64,000 nt of DNA from UBA6168 sp039819485 (GTDB lineage Bacteria; Bacteroidota; Bacteroidia; Chitinophagales; Saprospiraceae), in contig JBCBRY010000011.1 in the NCBI GenBank assembly GCA_039819485.1, forward strand, positions 1 through 64,000, in the 5' to 3' direction. Both the position numbers and the translations under genes were made by a program. The notes under the pieces are model-generated. The model was not told the DNA's origin and did no database searches. It saw nothing but the letters and a program-made list of their open reading frames with translations. This document shows, piece after piece, positions 25,176 through 34,124 of this stretch. The number at the start of each line of letters is the position of its first letter. The stretch's first letter is position 1.

Positions 25176-25385
25176 GATTATATTTTTTGTTGAAAAAAAC
25201 GAAAGTATTAATGTGGTTTTGCCAAGGGAAAGAGGTCAGACGAGCGGGCGCAATTTACCGACGATTATTGAATTTCGGCGCATGAGGCGTGGTAAAAAGG
25301 CGGATTGTGCTTTTATTTGTTTTAAAATACACACGGTTTTAATGAAGTTCTAAAATTTCATTGAAATCGTTTTTAAGTTTTTGTT

Positions 25386-28112
25386 TTGAGAAAATTTTCA
25401 TCCCTATTTTTTTTCCTGCTTGTTTTTTTTCAGAGCCAAACCGTTCTGGCCCAGTTGCCGGATGGGTTTTACGATGAAGTCGTTGTCGACAATTTCGATC
25501 CATTTGTGGGGATCGTTTTCGATGAAACGGGGAGAGGGTTTACCTGGCGCCGCACCGGGGAAGTTTTTCTGCTCGATACCAATGAAGTCTTATCGCCGGA
25601 CCCGGTAGTCGATATCTCAGAAGAAGTGGCCAGTTGGTGGGACATGGGGATGCTGGGCTTTGCGCTTGACCCTAAGTTTTTGGACAACGGCCAGGTTTAT
25701 CTTTTTTATGTGGTTGACCGCCACCACCTCATCTATCACGGAACACCTGAATATGATCCGAATGTCACCACTACCGACAAGGCGACGATTGGCAGGATCA
25801 CCAGTTTTGTTTTAGATAAAACGAATGATTTCAAAACAGTCGTTCCCAACAGTCGAAAGGTCATCATTGGCGCTACAAAAGAAACGGGCTTCCCCATGTT
25901 GTTCAAGACACACGGCACGGGATCTCTGGCTTTCGGAGCTGATGGAACCCTCCTGGCTTCTTGTGGTGACACCGGCCACCCTGACTGGGTAGATGTCGGT
26001 GGCAGCGCCGAAACGTACCATGCACAGGCACTCGCTGATGGCATCATGCGGGAAGAGGAAAACGTGGGGACTTTCCGGTCGCAATTGTTGAATTCTCTGA
26101 GCGGCAAAATAATCCGTATCGATCCCGAAACAGGAGAGGGCGTACCGAGCAACCCTTTTTACGATCCGGCTGCACCCGATTCACCTCGGTCGAAAGTCTG
26201 GTCGTTGGGTTTGCGGAATCCTTATCGGTTTATAGTCAGGCCCAATACGGGCAGTCATTTTTCCGATGATGGAGACCCTGGTGAATTAGTAATCGGTGAT
26301 GTGGGCTCCAATTTTTGGGAGGAAATAAATATTGCCACAGCGGGCGGGCAAAATTTCGGCTGGCCGATGTACGAAGGTTTCGAAAGGAAGCAGAATTACA
26401 TTTCGAGGAATACAGAAAATAAGGATGCCCCTAATCCTCTTTTTAACAATGGAAATTGTGAAGAAGAGTTTTTTCTTTTTTCCGATTTACTGTTGCCGCC
26501 TTCCTTGCCGGGCACTTTTTTATTTAAAAACCCCTGTGATACGACACAGTTAATTCCCGAAAATATTCCAACGTTTGTACACGAACGCCCTGTAATGGCT
26601 TATCGCAACGAGGACGATAATACGTTTCCCGATGTGGTGTTTCCTGAATTTGATATAAACGGCCATCCGATAAACATATCGATTACCGACCCTGAAGCCA
26701 ATGTGCAAGGGGAGCCATTTGTTGGTATTACCAGTATGGGGGGGCTTTTTTATCAAGGTGATAATTTTCCGGAAGAATATAAAGGCATTTATTTTCATCC
26801 GGATTACAAAGGCTGGATTCGCACTATTGAATTTGATGAAAATAATGAACCCCGGAAAATAGATGTATTTTCAAACAGTACCGGGTACATAGTGACTTTG
26901 AGTGAAAACCCGAAAAACGGTTGTCTTTATTACATTAATATTAAAAACATGCAATTGAGGAAGATCTGCTATGGCGGAACACCGGCTCCGGTTGCTAACG
27001 CTCAGGCAGACAAGTATTTTGGAGCTTCTCCACTGTTAGTACAATTTGATGCATCCGAATCTTTTTCTCCGGCGGAGTCTCCTTTAAATTATTCTTGGGA
27101 TTTTGGCGATGGTACCATCAGCGATGAAATGGAGCCAAGCCATACTTTCATTTCGCTCAATGGTGTTCCTTCTTATTTTACAGTGAAACTAACCGTCACG
27201 GATACTGCCGGGCAGGCCAGAACAGACCAGGTTATTATCTCCCTGAACAACACGCCTCCCACTGCATCCATTCAGAACCTGCCCGATTCTTCTTTTTATT
27301 TTTTGGATAGAACCACTTTAATTCAATTAAATGGATCCGCAATCGATGCCGAGCACAGTGATGAAGAACTGGTTTATGAGTGGCGAACTTACCTGGAACA
27401 TAATACGCATGAACATATCGATTTAATTGAGGAGGCAAAAAATACCTTTTTTTATATTTCTCCACTTGGTTGTGAAGATGAGGAGTACAGTTACCGGGTG
27501 GAATTAAAGGTGACTGATGGAGCTGGCCTTTCCGATACTGATACGGCTTTTGTTTTTCCTTACTGTGAAAATGATTTATTCGAACTGTCTTTTTTTAATG
27601 CAGAAAAAAATAACCGAACCGTTCAATTAAATTGGGAAATGGTTTTTGAAAATAATATTTCCTATTTTGAAATAGAAAGAGGTAATTCCATTTTTGATTT
27701 TAAGGCTATTTGGAAAATATATCCGAATAATTTAAGCGAATATTCTTTAACGGATTTTTATCCGTTGACGGGAGCTAATTTTTACCGTTTGAAAATATGG
27801 CAAGATCAAAATGTATTTCATTATTCAACGCCTGTAATGGTTGACTTTGCTGTTGAAGGTGACGATATTTTATTGTATCCGAATCCGGCAAAAAATTTAA
27901 TAAACGTAAGTATTAAAAATACTTATGCTGAAAAAATAAATTTTAAATTATACCAATTAAATGGTGCATTGGTTTTTAAAACAAATTGGCCGGTTGAATT
28001 AAATGCTTATTTTAATGAACAATTGTTTTTGCCCAATCTTCCACAGGGGATTTATTTTTATGAAATAAAAAATGGAGAGGAATTGAAAAGGGGAGGAGTC
28101 GTTATTAATTAA
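25386..28112 (+). CDS. PQQ-dependent sugar dehydrogenase-like protein with PKD and T9SS sorting domain
   Basis: The 908-residue product begins with a TTG-initiated signal peptide (MRKFSSLFFFLLVFFQSQTVLAQ); no in-frame ATG is nearby. Residues about 25-530 are a soluble glucose/sorbosone dehydrogenase beta-propeller (GMLGFALDPKF, HGTGSLAFGADGTLLASCGD, VWSLGLRNPYRF, GDVGSNFWEEIN, GGQNFGWPMYEG). A PKD domain follows at about 540-620 (DFGDGTISDEMEPSHTF), then about 100 residues with Cys, and a C-terminal T9SS type A domain in the last 75 residues (LLYPNPAKNLINVSI; LPQGIYFYEIKNGEELKRGG). This predicts export by type IX secretion. The 3' third is markedly AT-richer than the 5' part. Confidence 0.9.
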   Translation: MRKFSSLFFFLLVFFQSQTVLAQLPDGFYDEVVVDNFDPFVGIVFDETGRGFTWRRTGEVFLLDTNEVLSPDPVVDISEEVASWWDMGMLGFALDPKFLDNGQVYLFYVVDRHHLIYHGTPEYDPNVTTTDKATIGRITSFVLDKTNDFKTVVPNSRKVIIGATKETGFPMLFKTHGTGSLAFGADGTLLASCGDTGHPDWVDVGGSAETYHAQALADGIMREEENVGTFRSQLLNSLSGKIIRIDPETGEGVPSNPFYDPAAPDSPRSKVWSLGLRNPYRFIVRPNTGSHFSDDGDPGELVIGDVGSNFWEEINIATAGGQNFGWPMYEGFERKQNYISRNTENKDAPNPLFNNGNCEEEFFLFSDLLLPPSLPGTFLFKNPCDTTQLIPENIPTFVHERPVMAYRNEDDNTFPDVVFPEFDINGHPINISITDPEANVQGEPFVGITSMGGLFYQGDNFPEEYKGIYFHPDYKGWIRTIEFDENNEPRKIDVFSNSTGYIVTLSENPKNGCLYYINIKNMQLRKICYGGTPAPVANAQADKYFGASPLLVQFDASESFSPAESPLNYSWDFGDGTISDEMEPSHTFISLNGVPSYFTVKLTVTDTAGQARTDQVIISLNNTPPTASIQNLPDSSFYFLDRTTLIQLNGSAIDAEHSDEELVYEWRTYLEHNTHEHIDLIEEAKNTFFYISPLGCEDEEYSYRVELKVTDGAGLSDTDTAFVFPYCENDLFELSFFNAEKNNRTVQLNWEMVFENNISYFEIERGNSIFDFKAIWKIYPNNLSEYSLTDFYPLTGANFYRLKIWQDQNVFHYSTPVMVDFAVEGDDILLYPNPAKNLINVSIKNTYAEKINFKLYQLNGALVFKTNWPVELNAYFNEQLFLPNLPQGIYFYEIKNGEELKRGGVVIN

Positions 28113-28171
28113 CACATACCGGGTACAGATTGATAGAAGTTTGATCTTGGAATGAATGAAAACATAAAATA

Positions 28172-28222
28172 TCGACTTTTTATCATCCGGTTAAAACCTG
28201 TGGAACATTTATAAAAAGTCGA
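28172..28222. repeat. 12-bp inverted repeat
   Basis: TCGACTTTTTAT (28172-28183) pairs exactly with 28211-28222 across 27 nt. It lies between two plus-strand genes, 16 bp before the next start codon. Confidence 0.7.
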
Positions 28223-28238
28223 ATTCGCAATTAATTGA

Positions 28239-30056
28239 ATGCAGCCACTCAAACATATATTTTCTTATTTAAAAAAATATAAAGCGCTCATTGCAGGCAA
28301 TGTGGTTAGCAATATTTTGATGGTTATTTTTTCCATTGTTAGTATTCCGGCCATTATTCCTTTTTTAAATATTTTATTGGACCAACAGCCAAAAGTCAGT
28401 GCTCGGCCAGAGGGGTCATTAAACAGCCAGAATATTACAGAGTACGTAAATTTTTATTTCAGTCAAATAATAGAAGAAAAAGGAAGCCAGCGTGCGCTTA
28501 TGTACGCATTGTTGGCAATTGTTGTGTTGTATTTTTTGCGCAACCTTTTCCGTTATGCGGCGCAGTTTTTTCTGGCCCCGGTACGGAATGGTATCGTGCG
28601 GGACCTGCGGCAGGAGTTGTATGAAAAAACGCTGGCGCTGCCGCTGGCCTACTATTCCGAAGAGAGGAAAGGCGATATATTATCTCGGATGTCAGTAGAT
28701 GTGCAGGAAGTGGAACAAAGCATATTAAGCGGATTGGTGAGCGTCGTCCGTGAGCCGTTGATGATCGTTGGTTCGCTGGCGTTTATGCTATATGTCAGCC
28801 CAACGTTGACTTTGTTTGTATTGGTGCTTTTATTGTTCACGGGCGGAGTGATTGGCCGGGTGGGGAAGATGCTAAAAAAGCAATCGCACAAAGTACAGGA
28901 GCGGCTCGGGCTTTTAATGTCCATGATGGAGGAAGCGATCTCCGGCTTGCGGATCATCAAAGGATTTAATGCGGAAAAATTCCAGTCGACCCATTTTTTA
29001 AAAGAAAACAACCTGTATAAAAATTTATTGGTACGCTTGCTTTGGCGAAGGGATTTGTCTTCTCCACTGACTGAGTTTTTGGGAGTAATGACGGTAGCTA
29101 TTTTGATTTGGTACGGGTACAGTGAAGTACAAAGTGGCAAGTTGACCGTGCCTACTTTTTTTGCAATGCTTTATGCTTTTTTTAGCATGATCGAACCTGC
29201 GAAGAAGTTTTCGTCCGCCTGGTACAATTTACAGAAAGGAGCGGCTGCCATGGAACGTATCAGGGAAATCCAAACCGCTGACCTGCGGATTTTTGAAAAA
29301 GAAAAAGCACTTCCTGTCAATGAATTCAAAGACGCCATCGAATTTAGGAATGTCTCTGTCTTCTATAACGAAAACGAACGGGCCGCACTTTCGAATATTA
29401 GCCTAAAGGTTCCGCATGGAAAAATCATCGCTCTGGTCGGCCCTTCAGGTGCCGGCAAAACTTCTTTGGTGGATTTGTTGCCCCGGTTTTTTGACCCGAC
29501 GGAAGGGGAGGTGCTGTTGGATGGCACCAACATCAAGGAATATAAGTTGAAAGACCTGCGCTCGTTATTGGGAATTGTTTCGCAGGAACCGGTACTGTTC
29601 AACGATAGCATCTTTAACAATATCGCTTTTGGTCTTAAAGGGCTTTCGAAGGAAGACGTGGAGCAGGCGGCCCGCATTGCTCATGCGCATGAATTTATTT
29701 TGGAAACGGAAAATGGTTATGCGACCAATATCGGTGACCGGGGCATGAAGTTGTCCGGCGGCCAGCGCCAACGGCTGACCATCGCCCGGGCGGTATTGGC
29801 CAACCCACCGATCCTGATTTTGGATGAAGCCACTTCCTCCCTGGATTCAGAATCAGAAAAACTGGTACAGGATGCCTTGAATAAATTGATGGAGAACAGG
29901 ACGACCATTGTCATTGCCCACCGCCTTTCCACTATTCAGCACGCCGATGAGATCATCGTAATGAAAGATGGGCAGATTGTGGAACGGGGATCACATGCCG
30001 AATTGATGAGCAAAAAAGGGGAGTACGGAAAATTAGTGGAGTTGCAATCATTCTGA
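28239..30056 (+). CDS. ABC exporter, fused permease and ATPase (MsbA-like)
   Basis: The 605-residue half-transporter has a transmembrane domain (six helices within residues 15-320) followed by the nucleotide-binding domain. Walker A is GPSGAGKTSL, the Q-loop is GIVSQEPVLFND, the signature is KLSGGQRQRLTIARA, Walker B is ILILDEATSSLD and the H-loop IAHRLST. MsbA-type exporters flip lipid A precursors or other lipids; the substrate is not visible. It starts at an ATG with MQPLKHIF. A strong terminator follows its stop codon. Confidence 0.93.
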   Translation: MQPLKHIFSYLKKYKALIAGNVVSNILMVIFSIVSIPAIIPFLNILLDQQPKVSARPEGSLNSQNITEYVNFYFSQIIEEKGSQRALMYALLAIVVLYFLRNLFRYAAQFFLAPVRNGIVRDLRQELYEKTLALPLAYYSEERKGDILSRMSVDVQEVEQSILSGLVSVVREPLMIVGSLAFMLYVSPTLTLFVLVLLLFTGGVIGRVGKMLKKQSHKVQERLGLLMSMMEEAISGLRIIKGFNAEKFQSTHFLKENNLYKNLLVRLLWRRDLSSPLTEFLGVMTVAILIWYGYSEVQSGKLTVPTFFAMLYAFFSMIEPAKKFSSAWYNLQKGAAAMERIREIQTADLRIFEKEKALPVNEFKDAIEFRNVSVFYNENERAALSNISLKVPHGKIIALVGPSGAGKTSLVDLLPRFFDPTEGEVLLDGTNIKEYKLKDLRSLLGIVSQEPVLFNDSIFNNIAFGLKGLSKEDVEQAARIAHAHEFILETENGYATNIGDRGMKLSGGQRQRLTIARAVLANPPILILDEATSSLDSESEKLVQDALNKLMENRTTIVIAHRLSTIQHADEIIVMKDGQIVERGSHAELMSKKGEYGKLVELQSF

Positions 30057-30060
30057 GCAA

Positions 30061-30105
30061 AAAGAAAAGGCGTCCGGAAGTAATTTCCCGACGCCTTTTC
30101 TTTTC
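30061..30105. terminator. Bidirectional terminator between convergent genes
   Basis: A perfect 15-bp pair (AAAAGAAAAGGCGTC, 30061-30075 with 30091-30105) ends in a T-rich tail on both strands. It serves the plus-strand ABC gene and the minus-strand DUF4783 gene. Confidence 0.92.
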
Positions 30106-30122
30106 GCCCAAAATCAAGTTTT

Positions 30123-30509
30123 TTAATCAAACCTGATTTCCTGGATGGTACTTTTGCTACCGCTCACTTTCATGAAAACGTAGACCCTGAACGAGCCCGT
30201 GTTGGCAGCTAGGTTCCCAATTACGTACTTAGAATCTTGTCCTTTAGAAGCTCCTTGGTGTACTTGCTTGAAGCTGGATGGTTTGTTTTTTGCGAAAAAA
30301 TCCTTTACCACCTTGATGGCTTCTGCTTTTGAATAGGTTTTCTCCGTATCTTTTACTGCCACTTCCACATTGGCATCGAAATAACGACCCAGTGCATCGG
30401 CGTTGCCGGCACTGATGGCAGAAGTGATCGCATTGAGGTTGTCTCCCTGGGCTGGAGCCATGGCCACAGTGGTTGACAGGAGAAGGCTGAAAAACAATAA
30501 TTTTTTCAT
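30123..30509 (-). CDS. DUF4783 family secreted protein
   Basis: I start at the ATG complementary to 30507-30509, giving a signal peptide MKKLLFFSLLLSTTVAMAPA; the frame is open further upstream but that has no function I can see. The mature part (about 108 residues) is a small SnoaL/NTF2-like fold: AITSAISAGNADALGRYF, EVAVKDTEKTYSKAEAIKVV, then strands up to SKSTIQEIRFD. DUF4783 proteins are common in Bacteroidota; function is unknown. Confidence 0.85.
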   Translation of the reverse strand: MKKLLFFSLLLSTTVAMAPAQGDNLNAITSAISAGNADALGRYFDANVEVAVKDTEKTYSKAEAIKVVKDFFAKNKPSSFKQVHQGASKGQDSKYVIGNLAANTGSFRVYVFMKVSGSKSTIQEIRFD

Positions 30510-30895
30510 GATATAAAAATTTATGAACAATGGCCTTTTCATTTCTGGCCGGCAAGCCGTCCGTACTTTTCGAGGCTGAAGGAGTTCCATTTTCAATTCA
30601 AACGTAAATATTTTGTAATATGTTCGTTTGCTTGGGAAAGCTGATTTTGAAAAAATGATGGACAATAGACATTTCTACTAACGAATTTATCAATTCAGCT
30701 TTTAATTGTGTTTGGGTTTCTGACGTGTGTTTGGGAGGTGGGTAACTGTAAATTTCGTTAAAAATCTGCACCGGTTCTCTATTACAAGGAATTTCTTAAC
30801 GGTTTCTTCACACTTCCTCGTATGTGGGTCTAAAAATATTCTGACTTTTTTCAATACTTCCTATAACGGAGAAGCCAGTAAAAGGAACACGCGCT

Positions 30896-30903
30896 TACTT
30901 TTG
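30896..30903 (+). promoter_or_regulatory. Candidate -7 box for gpmI
   Basis: TACTTTTG fits the TAnnTTTG consensus, 42 bp before the gpmI start. A clear -33 element was not seen. Confidence 0.4.
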
Positions 30904-30945
30904 CGGCTCACTCAACATAATTCTCAAATCTTGAACACTAAAGAA

Positions 30946-32484
30946 ATGAATGCAAAGAAAGTTATGCTGCTAATCCTCGACGGGTGGGGGTATGGTCGAA
31001 AGAAGGAAGCTGATGCGATCGCTAATGCAAATACACCAATGATGGATTCACTGAAAAAAACGTACCCAAATTCCACGCTGGTTACTCATGGTGAACAAGT
31101 CGGGTTGCCTGACGGGCAAATGGGGAATTCTGAAGTCGGACATCTTAACATCGGAGCAGGACGGATTGTCTACCAGGAATTGCTGCGCATCAACAATGCC
31201 ATCAAATCGGGGGAACTGCAGAAACATCCTGTTCTGTTGGAGGCACTTCAGCATGCCAAAGACCATGAAAAACCTGTGCATTTTATTGGCCTGGTATCAG
31301 ACGGAGGGGTTCATTCTCACATCAATCATTTATTGGCACTTTGTGAAGTTACTCAGGCGGTTGGGTTAGAAAATGTTTTTATACATGCGTTCATGGACGG
31401 GAGGGACACAGACCCCAAAGGAGGAGAAAATTATTTGAGAAAAATTGTACAATCAATTGATAATCAAAATGTTAGACTGGCATCCGTCATCGGGCGTTAC
31501 TATGCAATGGACCGTGATAAACGGTGGGAAAGGGTCAAATTAGCTTATGATTTATTGGTGAATGGAAAGGGGGAATCAACAACTGATCCAGTAGCCGGCA
31601 TCAAAAAACGCTATGAGGCAGGAGAGACAGATGAATTTATTAAACCAATGGTTTGTACGGATGCAGATGGAGAAGCCATTGGCACGGTCAAAAATGGTGA
31701 TGTACTCATCTGTTTCAATTTCAGGACAGACCGTCCAAGGGAGATTTCGCAGGTACTGACCCAAGCAGATATGCCTGAATTTGATATGGCTAAACTTGAT
31801 CTGAAGTACGTCACCATGACCCGTTATGATGAAACCTTCAAAGGCATTGATGTGATTTTTGATAAAGACAATCTCGCTAATACGATTGGTGAGGTTTTGT
31901 CGAAGGCAGGAAAGAGTCAGACAAGGATTGCAGAAACAGAAAAATACCCGCACGTGACATTCTTTTTCAACGGGGGGAGGGAAGAGCCTTTTGAACATGA
32001 AAGCAGAATTTTGATTCCTTCTCCCAAAGTTGCTACTTATGACCTGAAACCTGAAATGAGTGCCACGGAAATCACAGATGCCATTGTCGACGACATTGAA
32101 CAAAACCAGCCTGATTTTATTTGTTTGAATTATGCCAACGCAGATATGGTTGGCCATACAGGTGTATGGGAGGCAGCCATTAAAGCTGCCGAAACAGTCG
32201 ATACCTGTCTGGGACAATTACTGGAAGTCGGAGGAAAACATGGCTACGATACGATCGTCATCGCCGATCATGGTAATTCAGATTACCTGATTAATGAAGA
32301 CGGTTCTCCTCATACTGCTCATACATTGAACCCCGTTCCTTTTATCTATATAAGTCAGGACGGTAAAGAAGTGGAAGTGAAAGACGGGAAATTGGCTGAT
32401 ATTGCTCCAACCATCCTTTCCCTTTTGAATGTTGATATTCCTAAGGAAATGGATGGAGAAATACTCCTCATGAAAAAAGTTTAA
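30946..32484 (+). CDS. gpmI: 2,3-bisphosphoglycerate-independent phosphoglycerate mutase
   Basis: The ATG at 30946 gives MNAKKVMLLILDGWGYG, the canonical iPGM start; the frame is open upstream for 73 codons, which I exclude as leader. The 512-residue enzyme interconverts 3- and 2-phosphoglycerate in glycolysis. Features are the metal Asp DGW, the phospho-Ser loop MGNSEVGHLNIGAGR, HAFMDGRDTDP, YYAMDRDKRWERVKLAY and the C-terminal metal site VIADHGNSDY. Length matches the family. A lipoprotein gene follows 11 bp after, likely co-transcribed. Confidence 0.96.
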   Translation: MNAKKVMLLILDGWGYGRKKEADAIANANTPMMDSLKKTYPNSTLVTHGEQVGLPDGQMGNSEVGHLNIGAGRIVYQELLRINNAIKSGELQKHPVLLEALQHAKDHEKPVHFIGLVSDGGVHSHINHLLALCEVTQAVGLENVFIHAFMDGRDTDPKGGENYLRKIVQSIDNQNVRLASVIGRYYAMDRDKRWERVKLAYDLLVNGKGESTTDPVAGIKKRYEAGETDEFIKPMVCTDADGEAIGTVKNGDVLICFNFRTDRPREISQVLTQADMPEFDMAKLDLKYVTMTRYDETFKGIDVIFDKDNLANTIGEVLSKAGKSQTRIAETEKYPHVTFFFNGGREEPFEHESRILIPSPKVATYDLKPEMSATEITDAIVDDIEQNQPDFICLNYANADMVGHTGVWEAAIKAAETVDTCLGQLLEVGGKHGYDTIVIADHGNSDYLINEDGSPHTAHTLNPVPFIYISQDGKEVEVKDGKLADIAPTILSLLNVDIPKEMDGEILLMKKV

Positions 32485-32495
32485 AATTGTATTAG

Positions 32496-33077
32496 ATGAA
32501 TTTTTCTAGCAAAATATTTACAAAGAGTGCCTTTTTGCTGTTATTGTTTGGATTCGTGTTGTCGAGCTGTGATGATGCTACTTCCTCGGAGAGCGGTGCT
32601 TTACAAAAAATCGACCGCTATTTCGATTTAAAGGAATTCATTGAATCAGAAGTGGTAAGATTGGCCGGTGAGACTGCGTTTGTGAAAACGGTTTTTGTAA
32701 ATGGAGAGAAAGAGGAAAAGGTACTGGAGAGCCTTGACATTGAAAATGAACTTAAACCTTTTTTGAGTTCCGATATCAATAAACCTGCTTGGTCCGATAA
32801 ATATGACATCGACAGCTTACTGGATAATAGCGGTAACCTCAAAGAGTTGACTTATATTGCTAAAGATGAAAAACTCAAAACGCAGCTTCTATCGGTCAAA
32901 TATCAAAACAAGGAAGTTGAGGAAATAGCTATTAAAAACAGAAGCAAAAGCTCGGTCGCAGAAACACTCCAAGAGCTCAGCTATGCTCCGTTAAAAGGGT
33001 ATTCCATAGAAAGTATCCAAGAAGTGTCTACGATCGATAAAAACCATTTCAAGATCCAAGTTGCCTTTCAAAAATAG
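32496..33077 (+). CDS. Predicted lipoprotein of unknown function
   Basis: The 193-residue protein has a signal peptide ending in lipobox VLSSC (Cys25), followed by an Asp/Ser-rich spacer. Residues 35-193 alternate charged helices and short strands (DRYFDLKEFIESEVVRLAG, LSFVKTVFVNGEKEEKVL-like region, LKTQLLSVKYQNKEV). It is 11 bp downstream of gpmI, so probably made from the same mRNA. I do not recognise a domain. Confidence 0.75.
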   Translation: MNFSSKIFTKSAFLLLLFGFVLSSCDDATSSESGALQKIDRYFDLKEFIESEVVRLAGETAFVKTVFVNGEKEEKVLESLDIENELKPFLSSDINKPAWSDKYDIDSLLDNSGNLKELTYIAKDEKLKTQLLSVKYQNKEVEEIAIKNRSKSSVAETLQELSYAPLKGYSIESIQEVSTIDKNHFKIQVAFQK

Positions 33078-33080
33078 GCT

Positions 33081-33977
33081 TTATTTTCTTGCCAGGTAGA
33101 CACCTGCCAGAATGATAGCCATTCCCAGAAAATGAAGGAGTGTAATGCTTTCTCCATCATAAACTCCCCACAATATGGCTACAAGTGGAATCAAATAGCT
33201 TACTGTTGAGGCAAAGATGACATTTGTGTCTTTGATTAGTTTAAAAAAGAAAAGAGATCCGAGCACGGTAGACGATATAGCCAGGATGCCGATATATCCT
33301 AAGGAAGACCATGCTTCGGGATGAGTGTTCATGATGGCCATAAAATCAGTCGTAAATAAATAGATAACTGCGGGCGTTCCGACCATAATGTAAGAAACAG
33401 CACTTATGATCAGGGTCGGTATGTTTTGAAGATAGGTCTTAACCACATTGCTACTAAATGCATAACAAAAACAGGCCCCTACTACCAACCCCCCAAAAGC
33501 CATTCCTTCCAGGTCTTCCAAACCCCGGTCGACTATTAAAAGCCAAATGGCCCCTGCCAGTCCGAGCAATACACCAACGACTTTTGAATAGGTCGCACCG
33601 ACCCTAAAGAATAAAACCCCGAGCAATAAAGTAAAAAGTGGGGTAAGAGAGCTGAGTATCCCACTCAATGAACTACTAATTTTTGTTTGGGCGGTAGCAA
33701 ATAAAAATGCAGGAATAAGGCTGCCTGCTGAACCAACGATCAATAGATATTTCCATTTTGTCCAGTCAACCCTCTGTAAGTGCCACAAAAAGAAAGGGAT
33801 AAATGTAAGTGCAGTTATTCCAATTCTTAATGATGCCAGTTGTTCTGGGTTAAAAGCGATTAATCCCTTTTTGATCAATATGTAGGAAGATCCCCACGCC
33901 AATGCCAGGCCTGCCAGTACGAACCAGGCCCTTGCAGGTATTTCCTCTGGACTGTCGGCTTTTGTTGTTTCTTTCAA
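33081..33977 (-). CDS. EamA/DMT family metabolite exporter
   Basis: The 298-residue integral membrane protein has about ten hydrophobic segments forming two EamA halves (GLALAWGSSYILIKKGL at the start of the first; GLVVGACFCYAFSSNVV at the start of the second). Such proteins export amino acids or other small metabolites. The first possible start is a TTG (complement of 33975-33977); no in-frame ATG occurs near the N-terminus. It is the last gene in the same direction as the thr operon, with a terminator and a parS site between. Export of threonine or a homoserine product is possible, but only inferred from the neighbourhood. Confidence 0.85.
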   Translation of the reverse strand: MKETTKADSPEEIPARAWFVLAGLALAWGSSYILIKKGLIAFNPEQLASLRIGITALTFIPFFLWHLQRVDWTKWKYLLIVGSAGSLIPAFLFATAQTKISSSLSGILSSLTPLFTLLLGVLFFRVGATYSKVVGVLLGLAGAIWLLIVDRGLEDLEGMAFGGLVVGACFCYAFSSNVVKTYLQNIPTLIISAVSYIMVGTPAVIYLFTTDFMAIMNTHPEAWSSLGYIGILAISSTVLGSLFFFKLIKDTNVIFASTVSYLIPLVAILWGVYDGESITLLHFLGMAIILAGVYLARK

Positions 33978-34015
33978 TTTGTATGTGAAAATTTTAAAGA
34001 CAAATGATTATCTGA

Positions 34016-34031
34016 TGTTTCACGTGAAACA
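34016..34031. other. parS: parS (ParB-binding) site, exact consensus
   Basis: The 16-bp palindrome TGTTTCACGTGAAACA is identical to the bacterial chromosomal parS consensus bound by ParB/Spo0J. It lies in the gap between the EamA gene and the thrC terminator. A chance exact match to a given 16-mer is very unlikely. ParB/ParA genes are not in this window. Confidence 0.9.
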
Positions 34032-34068
34032 ATCACGACTTTTCTTTCTTGAAAGATAAGTAATAAAA

Positions 34069-34102
34069 AAGGCTCGAAAAGGTTGATTCTTTTTCGAGCC
34101 TT
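34069..34102 (-). terminator. Intrinsic terminator of the thr operon
   Basis: AAGGCTCGAAAA (34069-34080) pairs exactly with 34091-34102. On the minus strand the stem ends in TTTTTTA, 22 bp after the thrC stop codon. Confidence 0.88.
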
Positions 34103-34124
34103 AGTTTATAAAAACAAAATCAGC

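Noticed and set aside
30727..30945. Open frame extending gpmI upstream by 73 codons
   Set aside because: iPGM proteins start MxxKKVxLLILDGWG; the upstream part has no homology and holds the promoter-like TACTTTTG.
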